64,000 nucleotides of DNA from Warburgia ugandensis (taxonomy: Eukaryota > Streptophyta > Magnoliopsida > Canellales > Canellaceae), in NCBI GenBank assembly GCA_035236585.1, contig CP141138.1, positions 25,307,437-25,371,436 on the forward strand, read 5' to 3'. Below are positions 33,947-48,693 of the stretch, piece after piece. The notes under the pieces were generated by a model. That model made no database searches, was not told the origin of the DNA, and saw nothing but the letters and a program-made list of their open reading frames with translations. The position numbers and the translations under genes are program-made. Numbering within the stretch: position 1 is the stretch's first letter; each line of letters starts with the position of its first letter.

Positions 33947-33947
<1 letters not shown>
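33495..33947 (+). other. 3' untranslated and proximal downstream region of the bHLH gene
   Basis: No other gene is seen. AATAATGG near 33735 and the TCTTTATTTTATTACACG stretch at 33871-33888 are plausible polyadenylation signals, but the cleavage site cannot be fixed. Confidence 0.4.

Positions 33948-34001
<54 letters not shown>
33948..34001 (+). repeat. (GA)27 microsatellite downstream of the bHLH gene
   Basis: An uninterrupted GA array about 450 bp after the stop codon, flanked by CACAT and GGTGTTTTGG. Confidence 0.97.
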
Positions 34002-34003
<2 letters not shown>

Positions 34004-35205
34004 GTTTTGGTGGGGATATGTGTTGCGTTTCAAGAGGTAGTTTTGAATTTATTGTGCTCACCCTCTCTCTCTGATTCTCTCTTTAGTCTCTTCGCATAAG
34101 GAAAAGGAATTGTCTTTATGCAATGCTTTTTAGGTGTGTAGCAAAGTTAGATGGGGTTGTATAAGCGTGGTAATTTCCAACTAATCAGGGCAATCGGGAA
34201 ACCAGGATTTTATTTTGTACGTTAGGAGCGTGAGATCTCTGCCTCAGAGTATATACCCAAAGCGAAGTAGACAAATACTACCCAGGTCTCCCGACGTGTA
34301 GCGATACAGACGTGAGTCCTGGCAGGTTAGAAATGCGCGGCCGTAGTAGATGCCGCCTCTAGAGGCTTGGTTTTTGGAAGATTGACACTGTTCACCATGT
34401 TCAGCGTGCATTTGGGTTATCCTAATCACTTTTTATGAGTTTTTTAAAATTTTTAATAAAAATAGATGGTCCGAATTACGATTTCTTTCCAAACATAATG
34501 AATGGCTTAGATTGAGAAAAAATTATCACAGTGAATGAAAAAGACAGCATCTCTACTTCTTAAAATGGTCATGAAGTCTGCTCCTGTCGGGTTCACGTAG
34601 AAAATAAAGGAATCAATATGCTTATGTGAAGGGCTTATTTATGCGTAGCCTTCTGAATTACTGGACATCTATGGTGCGGTAGAATGAATGGGTTGGATCA
34701 TGGAAAGAGGTGGGCCTCGATGAAAAAGTGGGGAACCTGTAACCCGGCCCTTACATGACACAGTGCGCTAATCTTGTAAAGAATTATCCAAGGTCCGCCA
34801 GTGGTTAGGGTCATACAGAGGAGAGGTTTTTCCTTCTTTTTGTTGTTGTTGTTGTTGTTATTGTTATTGTTTAATTGATGTTGAAAGCTTACACCAAGAG
34901 AACATCGAATGCGTTACCTACAAGGTGTTACGGGAGAGTCACTTCTTTGTGTCACTAGCTGGAAGGCATTTACTCTAAATCACAGTACTTTTGAGATGGT
35001 CTTTCTAAGATGTAATCCAGAAATTGAGTAATCAGAGATCACCAAGCTTTATTTCCGGGAAGTAGTTTAAGCAACATCATTACCTGTAATTCTACTTATT
35101 TTCACCTATATATTCTATACAAAAACTCCAGGGATGTAAGTAGTTTAATTATATTGAAAGTGATTTCAAGGGTAGTTCCATGTAGGGGACCTAACTCAAA
35201 GGGAA
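34002..35205. other. Intergenic, with a (TTG)n tract
   Basis: A TTG repeat lies at 34838-34870. No coding sequence is supported. The segment 34880-35205 may be the unrecognised left side of the minus-strand retroelement that follows. Confidence 0.45.
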
Positions 35206-35706
35206 TTAGTTTGGAGTAAATATATTTACTACTTGAATAAATATAGTGAATCTAGAGGTGGGAATAATGTAGAGCCATATTTTCCCGGAACCATAAGCAT
35301 AACGTCCTCCACTAGCTATGACCTTCTCGAATAGGGTCAAATGAATTTTCACATCCTCTACACTAGCTACCTCTTCATGTAGCTCGGCTATCTCACCTTC
35401 CATTGTCTCAAGGCAATCAGACATATACTCCACCCTCTCCGTGATCCTGGCATCCACATATTTAAATACCTTGACCGTGCTTTGCATGTCGGCCTTAAAC
35501 AAGGTTTGTTCTAACTTACCAAACCTTTCCTCCAATGTAGTGACGTGAGCTTCCAAAGCCAACTCTCTCAAAAGATCTCCAAACTTCTCCCTCCTAGTCC
35601 TTGGTTGAACCTCCATAGGCATGTTAGTCACTCTTGACTCATTTGCCATGATGTTATAGCGAGGTTTACAATCACAAGCAACTCCTAACTCGAACCACTT
35701 TCCCAA
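35206..35706 (-). pseudogene. Retroelement gag-like N-terminal fragment with coiled coil
   Basis: Translation from an internal Met (MANESRVTNMPMEVQPRTRR, about 35650) gives a charged, heptad-patterned protein (LEERFGKLEQTLF, ERVEYMSDCLETMEGEIAEL). It begins just after an initiator-Met primer binding site and LTR on the same strand, as gag does. No capsid, zinc knuckle or polymerase follows before the open frame ends near 35206. It is probably a non-autonomous or truncated Ty3/gypsy derivative. Assignment rests mainly on the position after the PBS. Confidence 0.6.
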
Positions 35707-35720
35707 CTTTGCCTAACCTA

Positions 35721-35734
35721 GGCTCTGATACCAA
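35721..35734 (-). promoter_or_regulatory. Primer binding site, initiator Met tRNA (minus strand)
   Basis: The minus strand reads TTGGTATCAGAGCC two bases after an LTR ending ...CCCTTGACA. It matches the plant initiator Met tRNA 3' end. Confidence 0.85.
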
Positions 35735-35736
35735 CT

Positions 35737-36460
35737 TGTCAAGGGATTGCAATTTCACTTTTGCTAAACTCGTGACGCACTTGTGCACAACTCCTTTGCA
35801 GAATACAAGTCAATCTTTCACTCATACTCTCACTTGCTAGGGCTACACTCACTCACCCACTAAAAAAATGAGAGGAACTCAGAAAGAGTTTTTGCTCAAA
35901 GAGAACTTGCTAATGCTCGTTTGAGATACATCTGAATTATCCAAGTTGATTAAAAATGAGGTGCTAACCCTTAAGTATATATGCTCACCCCCACCCACCT
36001 CCTCAATGGATGGTTAGGATTATTCCAAGTGTTAATACATCAATGGTTCAGATCATATTTTGGAATCCTTCTACTCTTTCTTAATTACTCTACCATTATC
36101 CTATTGTATTCTAGACTACTTCAAAAGATATAGATATTTACAAGGATTTCTCCAAAAATCAGGCCTTCTAGAAGCAGTCTTGCACCATAGATCCAAGAGC
36201 ATGGGCCTAAGTCCTTTGAGCCACATCTATGAATTGAGCATACCTCCCTCAAAGCATGCGGGCCTTGGTCACATGTCTTGCAAAGCATGTCCATGACATT
36301 ATTCTCACTTGAATTTTTGTTCTTTAGTTGACGGTGGAGGTGAGGCACATGGCTACTTTCTTGCTCATTCTTGATGTGTTTTGGCTTGCAAACAACTATT
36401 TCATCTGATCTAGCTTTGCTTCATTTAATCTTGCACGCTCATTAACAAGTTAAAATCACA
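35737..36460 (-). mobile_element. LTR of the minus-strand retroelement
   Basis: The U5 end is fixed at 35737 (TGTCAAGGG on plus) by the neighbouring PBS. The other end is proposed at 36460, where the minus strand starts TGTGATTTTAAC, but it has no partner LTR or duplication to confirm it. Confidence 0.6.
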
Positions 36461-36867
36461 TGTAAAGGAGTTTTATTACTATTAAAATTTGAGAGACTTG
36501 GGCTGGCAAGTAATTTATGGACGAGATTTATGAAATCAATGGAAGAGATAAACAATAATGATTTATGGCAAAAGCGACATGAAGATCGCTAATGTCCATT
36601 TGTTGGTCTGAGGCCCATTTACCCTATTTTCCTTGCAAAGGCCCATGTTGTGGTAGAATCATGTAGCCCACTTAGCTCATAAAATAAATAAGGCCCATCC
36701 CTACAAACCAATCAAAAGGCCCATTTAGAAATATCATTTCATAGGACCATCTAGTCCGAACATTTTTTCCTTTTTTGGCTGAACCATTTAATGCTAACTT
36801 TAACAAGTGGGCACTAAATATTGTTAGTAATCATAAAACTCACGTATCTAGAGAGGAATGCGCCAAC

Positions 36868-38087
36868 TTTACTGTAACAGCTCGAGGGCCCACACCCTGT
36901 AACGATATTGTCCGTGCCGGAGTGCCCATACACCCCGCACGGTTTTGTTCTTCCCCAGTTGCCCAGGGAAAAGGCCTCGTTCCGTGTATCAGAGTGCACA
37001 GCGGATATGATATTGTCCTCTTTGGGTTCCTCACCACTCTGGGCTTCACCCCTCAAGGTTTTGTTCCCTTAGGTCCCTCACCCCTCTTGGGCTTCACCCA
37101 TCGGGAGGCCTCGTTGCAAGGAAAGTCCTCATCACTCTTATCAAGAGCCCAGTAACTTTCCCCCTAGCGATGTGGGACTAACTCTCGCCCTTTCACCTTG
37201 CCTAGAAGCACCTTGACCCTCTTGGCCCGCCCTCATCGGCCAAGGCTTTACAACCTCTCCCCCTTAGGGGACACGCGTCCCCGCGTGTCTTACCACACAC
37301 GAGCGCCCACGTGCGGCTAGCCACCCACACCGGGTCGGGGTATGGCTCTGATACCACTTGTAACAGCTCGAGGGCCCACACCCTGTAACGATATTGTCCG
37401 TGCCGGAGTGCCCATACACCCCGCACGGTTTTGTTCTTCCCCAGTTGCCCAGGGAAAAGGCCTCGTTGCAAGGAAAGTCCTCATCACTCTTATCAAGAGC
37501 CCAGTAACTTTCCCCCTAGCGATGTGGGACTAACTCTCGCCTTTCACCTTGCTTAGAAGCCGCCAGCCCTCTTGGCCCGCCCTCATCGGCCAAGGCTTTA
37601 CAACCTCTCCCCTTAGGGGACACGCGTCCCCGCGTGTCTTACCACACACACGAGCGCCCACGTGCGGCTGCCACCCACACCGGGTCGGGGTCCGGCTCGA
37701 TACCACTTGTAACTCGAGGGCCCACACCCCGCAACGATATTGTCCGTGCCGGAGTGCCCATACACCCCGCACGGTGTTGTTCTTCCCCCTGCCCGTGGAA
37801 AAGGCCTCGTTCCGTGTATCAGAGTGCACAGCGGATATGATATTGTCCTCTTTGGGTTCCTCACCACTCTGGGCTTCACCCCTCAAGGTTTTGTTCCCTT
37901 AGGTCCCTCACCCCTCTTGGGCTTCACCCATCGGGAGGCCTCGTTGCAAGGAAAGTCCTCATCACTCTTATCAAGAGCCCAGTAACTTTCCCCCTAGCGA
38001 TGTGGGACTAACTCTCAGTCTTTCACCTTGCCTAGAAGCCTGCCAGCCCTCTTGGCCCGCCCTCATCGGCCAAGGCTTTACATTTAC
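36868..38087 (-). mobile_element. TRIM element with three tandem LTRs, including TTTAC target duplication
   Basis: LTRs at 36873-37252 (380 bp), 37359-37602 (244 bp) and 37708-38082 (375 bp) are separated by near-identical 106- and 105-bp internal segments. Each internal segment has a minus-strand Met PBS (TGGTATCAGAGC, 37345-37356; diverged near 37693-37706) and a purine tract (AAGGGGGAGAGGT on minus). Ends are TG...CA, flanked by TTTAC (36868-36872 and 38083-38087). The middle LTR lacks about 136 bp lying between two GGCCTCGTT copies in its siblings. No protein is encoded; movement would need other elements' enzymes. A recombination between LTRs of sister copies explains the 3-LTR form. Confidence 0.93.
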
Positions 38088-38599
38088 AAACACCAGAACT
38101 CATGGACCCCGGAACCGAATTCTGTGTGAACCAACCTGGCTAGGTGTTGATCAGTGGTAGTAGTATGTTTATCTCTGAAGATCAAAGATTCTAGATGTAC
38201 TTTAATATTTCTGCCTTTTGAAGATTTGATGCCATGTTTATGTGTTAGTGTTGCCTTATTGGTTACGTTGAAATTCTATTATTTGTACAATTGTATCAGA
38301 ACATGCATGGAATTAGTGTAATTAGTTTTAGTTTTAGGTGAGTTGGATCCTTGGATTACTATCAGACAGCAATAACTACAAATTTTAAAATTCCGAAATC
38401 TTATTGTCATTATCATTAGTTTGTGGATTATCTTTAGACCCTTAGCAATTCGTTAATAGATGACGCTACCTTTACTAGTTTAACACAATAAACCAATTTG
38501 CACTTAACTAAATCTTAATATACACTTACTCTTTAGTTTTCTTACTTTTGCAAATTTAAGCACATCTTTCTCACATTATCTTAATCTTAATCTATTATA
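38088..38599. other. Intergenic, nothing identified
   Basis: AT-rich DNA with no recognised coding region or repeat between the TRIM and the LINE fragment. Confidence 0.5.
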
Positions 38600-39665
38600 G
38601 AGATCATTGTATTCTTGGAGTTTAATTACCCTCTCTTACTACTCTCTTAGTAACATTTTTAGCATTCTTATATTGTTTAAGTTTGCATTATTTTTAATCC
38701 TCTATCATGCTTTAAAATACATTGTTTTTTTTAATAACAATTTGCACATTTTCACTCTACCACCAAGTTTTCTTTATTTGTTGCTGTTTACCTTTAGATG
38801 CTCCCATAACATCTTTTCTCACTTTTTTAATAGACTTGGTCATACTAGTCTATATGGTGTTTACTTCTGTTTCATTATTCCAGTTTTCTTCTACCATCAT
38901 CTTATTTGTAAATGATGCTATTTTCTCTACTTTTACATTTCACCACTTGGTTTGTGGATGCCTATTATGTTCATTTCATTTCATTCATATTTTAATATAG
39001 ATATCCATAACCATTAGCCTATGTTGTGAGGTAAGACTCTTATCAAGTATCACCTTACAATCCTTACACATTGATCTTTTAGTATAAAAAGTCTATTTGT
39101 CTTTTATATGGTTCACTTTTAAAGGTTAGTAAGTGTTCATCCCTCTTCTTAAAGTGTGTGGTTGCTATAGCTAGGTTATATGTGAAAGCAAAGTCAATGA
39201 TAGTTTCTCCTATCTCATTTCTTTCTCCAATGCCATGCCCTCCATGTACCCTAGCATATTCTTTCTTTCCCTTTTCTACATAATTATTAAAGTCTACTCC
39301 TATCAATATCTCCTATGTGTTGGAAATTTCTTGCAAGACTCCCTTTATATCTTCCCAGAAGTCTCTTAATTCTATAATCTTCTTTTTTTGAAATTTTTTA
39401 CTAGTATAATTCTATCATATGTTCTTTTAAAGTCTATAATTTTATTATTTAATTCTTTATATGCTACTATCTCTATGCCATTTCTATTATTGTCTTTTTC
39501 TATGTACTCAAGTTCATACCTATTGATTTATCTAATTTTAGCCCCTTTTCACTTGGTTTCTTGAATACAGGCAATGTTAACTCTCCTGCGTTTCATCGTA
39601 TCTACTAACTCTAGACTCTTACATGTTGATGTGCCTATATTTCATGTGGTAATTCGAATCTTATT
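38600..39665 (-). pseudogene. LINE endonuclease region fragment
   Basis: Minus-strand pieces match the endonuclease/exonuclease/phosphatase fold of plant LINE proteins. The order is SLELVDTMKRRRVNIACIQE and TKWKGAKI (about 39610-39520), then GVDFNNYVEKGKKEYARVHG, GHGIGERNEIGETIIDFAF and KRDEHLLTFKSEPYKRQIDF (39306-39079). The post-endonuclease linker KSIKKVRKDVMGASKGK and KKTWWWSENVQ-like residues continue to about 38640, with TAG/TGA where Trp is expected. The catalytic region GDFN is GVDFN with its Asp and Asn kept. No reverse transcriptase is seen further left. It is a dead, truncated copy. Confidence 0.85.
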
Positions 39666-41279
39666 TTCTTATGCTAACCTATTTAGTCATGCACTTATTG
39701 AATACCGTGGGAACCCATGCCTACTTTCCATTATACCTGGGTTTTGATGCATATTTGATTGCAGGTTCAAATTGCTGCTTTCACCCTTTGACAGGGATTT
39801 AAATTTTGGAGAATGTGTGAATCATTTGCTTTGTAATTCTTCTCTTGTGCAAAGAAAAAAAATTCCCATAAACATGGTTAATGCCTAAAGCACTTCTAGA
39901 TTCAACATTGACCTAAACCTATTACAATTGACTTAATTACTTGAGATGAAAACCCATGACAGGAAAAAGTCCTATTAAAATGGTTTTGTTAGATGATTTA
40001 GTTAGCCGATTTTGTTTTAAGCATCAATTTTCATTTTCCTCTTAATCTTAAGGGTGATATAAAGTGTTTCAGTGATTTACTTTCTATAAGGCAAGTCTAA
40101 GTACTAACAGGTGTGTCTCTTATCGCGGACAACTGAAGAGGGATAGAGTGTTAATTAATGCATTCTTCTAACTCTTTTCGCACAAGAGGATAACGGAGTA
40201 GCCCCATTACTATCCGCTACTTTGACACCATGGTCCGTCCTGAGAATTATTGGTTCTCTTCTGAACTTTAAAAGCAATATCCGATATTATTTAATTACTT
40301 CTTCCCTAAAAATTCGCATGATTTTTTGCTTTGCCTCCCTATGAATCATGCCCAGCAAGATTCTAAAGATCTAATCCCGGGCACCGGACGCTTCGCACAT
40401 CCTTCAAGACTTGAAAACTGAAATCTGTTAACAAAATATTAACTTTCAATTAAGAAGTTATCTGCTCTTTTCATGGAAAACATGGATGTCTGCTCTTTCC
40501 AATTATTGTCGTTATTAATTCTTATTTGGGTCCCTTTGTTCTCCCAAGCGATCCGTGCAAACCGGGATTTCCACTTATCCAATCAATCTAAATTGGCTAT
40601 GGAGTACCAGACTATTAAATGGACCACCGACTCGGCAGTAGGTGAAAACGTGTGCACTTTCTTGTCCTACGGAGCAGGTGATGAGATCAGAAATATAGTG
40701 AAATTAATTGCTCAGACATGGCTCTGCTGCAAGTAAAGATATAAATTGGAAAGAAATCTTAACAAATCCTCTAAAGAGGAACACAATACAGCCACATTTC
40801 GTACGTTCAATACTTGTAAGGTTCAGACAACGGAAACAATCGGTGCAATTGCCAATTGGGAGGTGGAAATAGAAAGGTATAGTAGTTAGTTGCCCTTCTC
40901 AGTGGTTTTGGAAAATCCGAGTTTAAAGAAATGTTGAGTTACACGTTTTCCTTTAAGTTCAAATGGAGACATTAAAAAATTTAGAAGTTCTACAAAATAA
41001 ATTGCAATTTTCAAAGAATGGATAGCGATCAGGATATCATTTGAGTCACGCATGCAACTTACATGGTTATAAGATTTAAGGCAATATCCAAGGATCAATT
41101 CATTACCCTCTTTTAGTTGAACATTAATTACATGACACTTCGTACATCAATCAAGGTAAGGTTTATGGCAAGAGGGTTGCTCTCGTCACTCTTAGTTGGG
41201 TTAATGGACTGAACCAAGTCCACGTAGCATAAGGGCCATTGAAGTGATCATTACGATGATCACAAGCATATTAAGAAAA
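39666..41279. other. Intergenic, with one orphan reading frame
   Basis: No repeat family is recognised. The frame at 40473-40736 is listed separately. Confidence 0.45.
40473..40736 (+). CDS. Hypothetical 87-residue frame with signal-peptide-like start
   Basis: It starts MENMDVCSF, followed by a hydrophobic run (LLSLLILIWVPLFSQA) that looks like a secretory signal with a plausible cleavage after SQA. The rest (NRDFHLSNQ, YQTIKWTTDSAVGENVC) matches no family I know. There are no clear promoter, intron or neighbour clues. It could be a gene remnant, a small secreted protein, or chance. Confidence 0.25.
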   Translation: MENMDVCSFQLLSLLILIWVPLFSQAIRANRDFHLSNQSKLAMEYQTIKWTTDSAVGENVCTFLSYGAGDEIRNIVKLIAQTWLCCK

Positions 41280-41981
41280 AGTAAGCTAGGGAAGAGCGAC
41301 TCAACGCTTTAAGACGTTGGGTCAGGAGATGGTCGGCTTTGACAGATAGCAGTGACTGATCAATACTCGCACAAACATTACTGCTTGCGAAACAGAGCTG
41401 AACTCGAACACTAACTCTAGGAGATGGAGAAACCTTCGCAGCATATGTGTGAAAATGGGGGAACATGGTTGCCCAAGTGATAATCCCTCAGAACAAGACG
41501 AAGTGAGAATGGTGACCCACTTATCCCATCCGTCCATCAAAGGGTATTTGATCAATATCACGCTAATTTCGAGAGTCTCATTAATATTGGCACATGCAGT
41601 GAAGTTGCAGTAAAGAACATGAAGCTTTTCCTATGGGCACTGCCTAAGTAATCAGTCTCCCCTGCCCCTCGCAGAAAGCGAGGAGACACGAATAATGTGA
41701 ATGCCATGTACAATGGGCAGCAACAGAATGCCCAAGGAGAACAATACTATGGTTAGCAACAGCAAACACCCCAGTAACCTAGTAAGAATGGTCTCGTGGC
41801 TAGCAACAATTGTAGGCATTCCAGCACATGGGGCAGGCTCCTCGTTAGGCTTCCCAGCTCATACCACAAAATTAGAATCCGCAACAATTTTATGCAGGGA
41901 TGCTTGCAAGCCAAGATGGGGCTCAAATACCAAATTCCAGAACAGGCCCACGCGTGTGTTTACCCCATTGCGGCAAACGTA
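41280..41981 (+). pseudogene. gag: Tat/Ogre-like Ty3/gypsy gag remnant, left part
   Basis: The plus strand at 41419-41480 reads GDGETFAAYV*KWGNMVAQV, the conserved gag block of the Athila/Tat group (ESFAAYAxRWRxxAAxV) with TGA in the middle. Upstream is an Arg-rich helix (about 41290-41330). Downstream is a Gln/Asn-rich linker (41700-41770). The frame is broken repeatedly and is interrupted at 41982 by an LTR insertion. Confidence 0.7.
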
Positions 41982-43266
41982 TGTTGAATCCTTAAATGTT
42001 CTCATAGTTGCATGGGCTATTGTAGTATAGTATGTGTAAGTACGGATAAATCCCATGGTGACTCAACTGAGAAAGTAGAAATTTAAACAAAATTTAAGGT
42101 ACTAAAATTAACATAAATATAAGCAAGTAAATAACAATACATTAAAAAGTTCAAATTTATTACTTAACTAAAAAGTACACAATTTTGAATGTAAATGACA
42201 ATAAGTTAAATAAAATAAAATTTGAATTTCACTTCCCTATCTTGGTCTATATGTTATGCAACAAAATTCTCTATATTCAATCGCATCCAAGTAGATCAAC
42301 CTACGCCAATTAATTGGGGAGGTCCTTAATTGCTGATTCAATGGTCTAATGATGCAAAAAATTTTAAAAAGAAAAATGATGATCAGGTTTGATGGTTGAA
42401 ATTGTGAATTGGATAGTTGTGACAGACTATACGAATCCAAGATACAAGATCAGAGCTAATGAATTAAATTTAAGTAAAGATCTAATGGTGGCCTTGAAAT
42501 CAGGAAATAAATGGAGCTGCAATTAAAATGATCCTTTGTTTAAGGGTAAACTATTGATTTGGTTAAGCTGTAACCGAACAGTCACTAAAAATGCAAAGTT
42601 TAGGGATTTAGTATCAAAAAGGGCAAAACTAGGACATAGAAGGAATTTTAGCAGGAGGTCTATGGGTAAAAATGAAATTTCCTGATTTTTTTGTTTTAAA
42701 CGAAAGAAGAAGAAAGAAAAGATGGGGTGTTATTTCAAAGCTGTAGGGAATCGACGCGGAGAAGAGATGGATTGGGTGACGCCGAGGTGGATTGGACTGA
42801 AACAAGGAAAGGTGCAAAAAAGAGAGAAAATAAGTGAAACTTGGTGGAAAACGACCGGAAAACAAGGTAAAAAAAAAAAAAAAAAAAATTGAAGTGGAAG
42901 CAGGGGAGAAAAATGAAGTGGAAATAGGGGATGAAAAAAGTGAAGGAAGTAGGGAATAACCGTGAAGAAAATAGGGAATGCTTGACTTGTAACGAAGCGG
43001 AAAAGACACAGGTAACAGAGGAAAAAACGAGGTAGTGGAAAATAGGGGAAAACCATGAGAGATAAAAGAGAGAACGATGAAGAAAAGAAATGGAAAAGGA
43101 AAGAAAAACTGGATAGATGGCTGCGAGTGGAGGAGTTTGTCGGAGTAGGTGGAAGGAAGAGGTGGAGCTGGAAGGGAGGTATGGCTAGGGATGAGGTGGT
43201 TCAGTTCTCCTCTTTGCAAACTTCTTCTTCGTTTCCTTTTCTAAATCTTCCTCCATTAGAAGCAAC

Positions 43267-43336
<70 letters not shown>

Positions 43337-44007
43337 GTATCTATATATAATATCTCAACCCCACATGTTTCTATTATGAAACTTCACATCTTTTGCACCT
43401 TCTAACATAGGAAACCACTTAGCTCTCCAAAATCGTTCTTTGAAACCAAGGTAGTGGGAGCATGTTTTCAATGCGTTTCCTAAAAAAATAATACCAGAGC
43501 CTTCTATTATCTCTCCTTTGTATACAGACGTCTAAGATTTGTCAAAAGTTTCCCCCAACTTTTTTTTTTGGGTCCCAAAGATATGACGTGATACCAATTA
43601 AAACTTTAATTTTCTTCTTTCTCTTTCTACTTATAGTTTCTATCTTCCCTTGATTCTCTTTCTATCCATTATACTTTGTTCCCATTAGCCATCTCTATCT
43701 TGCATTATAGGACCATGTAGCCTTTTGATCCATAAGGATGATCTAGTCCCAATTAATTTAATTCGAAGCGTTCAAGCCCACTTTGATTGATTTATAACAC
43801 ATAAAATTCAATTAGTCTTCTTAATCATGATTTGTTCATCTGATCAACTCCAATGATCATCCAATCATTAAATTTTGTTGAGTAATGGTTATATGATCTA
43901 TTGGGGCTATAACACACATTTTAATCTAATAATACAAAATTAATTGGTTAAATACTCCATCTTAATGCTAATTTAAGGGTTCTTTTGTCTAAAACGAACA
44001 CCCAACA
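41982..44007 (-). mobile_element. 2.0-kb LTR of the same family as the 11324 solo LTR
   Basis: It starts TGTTGAATCC and ends CACCCAACA. It shares the GGGCTATTGTAGTATAG...ATCCCATG...GACT block and the purine-rich centre with the solo LTR at 11324-13135. It sits inside a gag remnant and has no matching 5-bp duplication (ACGTA versus GCTAG), so flanking change or a rearrangement has occurred. Frames within it are low-complexity shadows. Confidence 0.72.
43270..43331 (+). repeat. (AG)31 microsatellite inside the LTR
   Basis: A perfect AG array in the purine-rich centre of the 41982-44007 LTR. Confidence 0.97.
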
Positions 44008-45762
44008 GCTAGTTCGTTTGTCTAGAAGACGAGATCTAAATGCCCACTATGAATATCACCAACGACCAGGACACTTCATGGAATATTGTACTTAAATCAA
44101 ACATGACATTAAGACCTAATCGATACTAGCAAACTCAGGGTCCCTAGAGCACTCCCCCACAGTTATGAACCAAAAATTTCAGAACCCATTTCTAGGGCAA
44201 AGATGGAATCAGATCCTTAATAAGATGGGAGGAGGTTTAAAGGGAAACCAATGTACCTGATTAGCAAAGATTATGATTCGGAAGACAAGCCCCCAAGTGA
44301 GCTATGTGAATGCCTCGGTTCCAAATGCTTGATTTGTCTTTTGGCAATTTTGCATATTGTTGACCTCACCCATAGAAAGGAGAGTCCCCACCCAAGCTTG
44401 GCTAGGTTGGACGGAGGAACTGCTAACCTCAAGCATGCGTCATGAGACAACATCCAACGACCACAGGGCAGCTGCTCGAGCCCGACCAAAGATTCATATC
44501 TTAGCCCAGAATCTTTGTTGCTTCTCTTGCCAGGTTCGAACAACCCAGTATGAATCCTGGTCAGTAACATACATGAAAGCGGTACTCATATTGCTACAAG
44601 TTTTGAAGGTCAATTGACTTTATCATGGATGGCCCCAGCTCAAGTGTAGAATTTGGTCTTCCCCACTAGGCTCCCACCATGATTTAGGAAAGGTCTCTCA
44701 CCCAGCAATTGCCTACTTAGAACTCTCAATGGGCCTCTCACGCCAAGCTACCTGAAATGGTGCATGCATTTATGGACTATTCCCCATCACTTCACAAACA
44801 CTCCATTTTTTGTGCTAGAAACTCCACCATCTCTTCAGGCACAAAATTCGGCACAATCACAAGGATTTTTAGTGATATCCTCAACTCCAAGGTGTTTGAA
44901 GCAAAAATCCACGGAGGAGCTCTATATGCCCGTCGTGGGCTACTTTCTTCATCAACTCAAAAGGCTCCAATTTAAACAACCAACGAACACCAGTGCCAAA
45001 CACCTCAATAGATACTATCCACGAAGCAGTAGCCGCTCAAAAGAAGGAATACTCTCCCGCTGCAAATGAATCGATAACCCTGCCTCCGTCCATAATAGGC
45101 CATATGACGAGCCACCTTAGACAATGTTAGCTGGGCCACCTATTCTACCGTAAGGAAAGTTTAAAACTGTTCCTCTTATCAATCCTGCACTTAGGAAGCC
45201 AATTTTTAGAATACCCAAATCGAAATTGCCAAATTCAGAACTTTTAATGGTGTCGTGGCTCCGCAATATGATGTCTCAACTTTCGCATCAAGACATATCT
45301 GACTGGTTCACTACAAATAAAAGGGGGAAGTCAGTAGTTGACAGGAGTGTTGCAGCAACTAACAATGGCAAGGAAGAAAGGCATCAACTCAACATGGTGG
45401 CTAGCCGTCATGCCATGAATACGCTCCACAATGCAGATGAGACATTAGGATTGGTGTTGAGTCCCTATGCAAGCTACGACTAAAAAAGTGAGTCATAATC
45501 ATAAGCATGCTTTTAGACTCACAAAGAGGACGCCCCTTTTCAGAAGAAGGGGAATCATAGGAAGAGTGGCAAGTGTCAAATGGTACGATGCACCAACCTT
45601 GTGTAGGAAACAACAAGAGGGTTGATCCAACAATGAATCATTGGGCACTCAAGCTGGATTAGAAGAAGAAATGCTAGCCAACTCTAATGTGGTGATGTTT
45701 TAATTTGTGATTACAGAAATGATATGTCTTTCCATATGGCGGGGCATGGGCCCCATTCCTAT
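44008..45762 (+). pseudogene. gag: Tat/Ogre-like gag remnant, right part
   Basis: At 44042-44092 the frame reads AHYEYHQRPGHFMEYCT, close to the C.YH...GH.TE.C signature near the gag C-terminus of Tat/Ogre-type elements, followed by IKHDIK. Beyond 44150 the sequence is coding-like (44757-45483) but too decayed for me to name domains. It ends where the Athila-type 5' LTR begins. Confidence 0.6.
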
Positions 45763-48664
<2,902 letters not shown>

Positions 48665-48674
48665 TTAAGTTTTC

Positions 48675-48693
48675 TAATGCTGTTGCTGGGGAC
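48675..48693 (+). promoter_or_regulatory. Primer binding site, tRNA-Asp type, degenerate
   Basis: TAATGCTGTTGCTGGGGAC resembles TGGCGCCGTTGCCGGGGAT, the Asp tRNA PBS usual for Athila/Tat elements. Confidence 0.65.

Noticed and set aside
36775-37985. Multiple overlapping frames on both strands in the GC-rich block
   Set aside because: They are explained by the non-coding TRIM LTRs and repeat from LTR to LTR.
36873-38082. Cassandra-type TRIM carrying 5S rRNA
   Set aside because: No 5S rRNA A-box/C-box sequence is present in the LTRs.
42629-43219. 196-codon minus-strand frame rich in Pro, Ser and Phe
   Set aside because: It lies in the purine-rich centre of an LTR; overlapping frames are equally open and no domain is visible.
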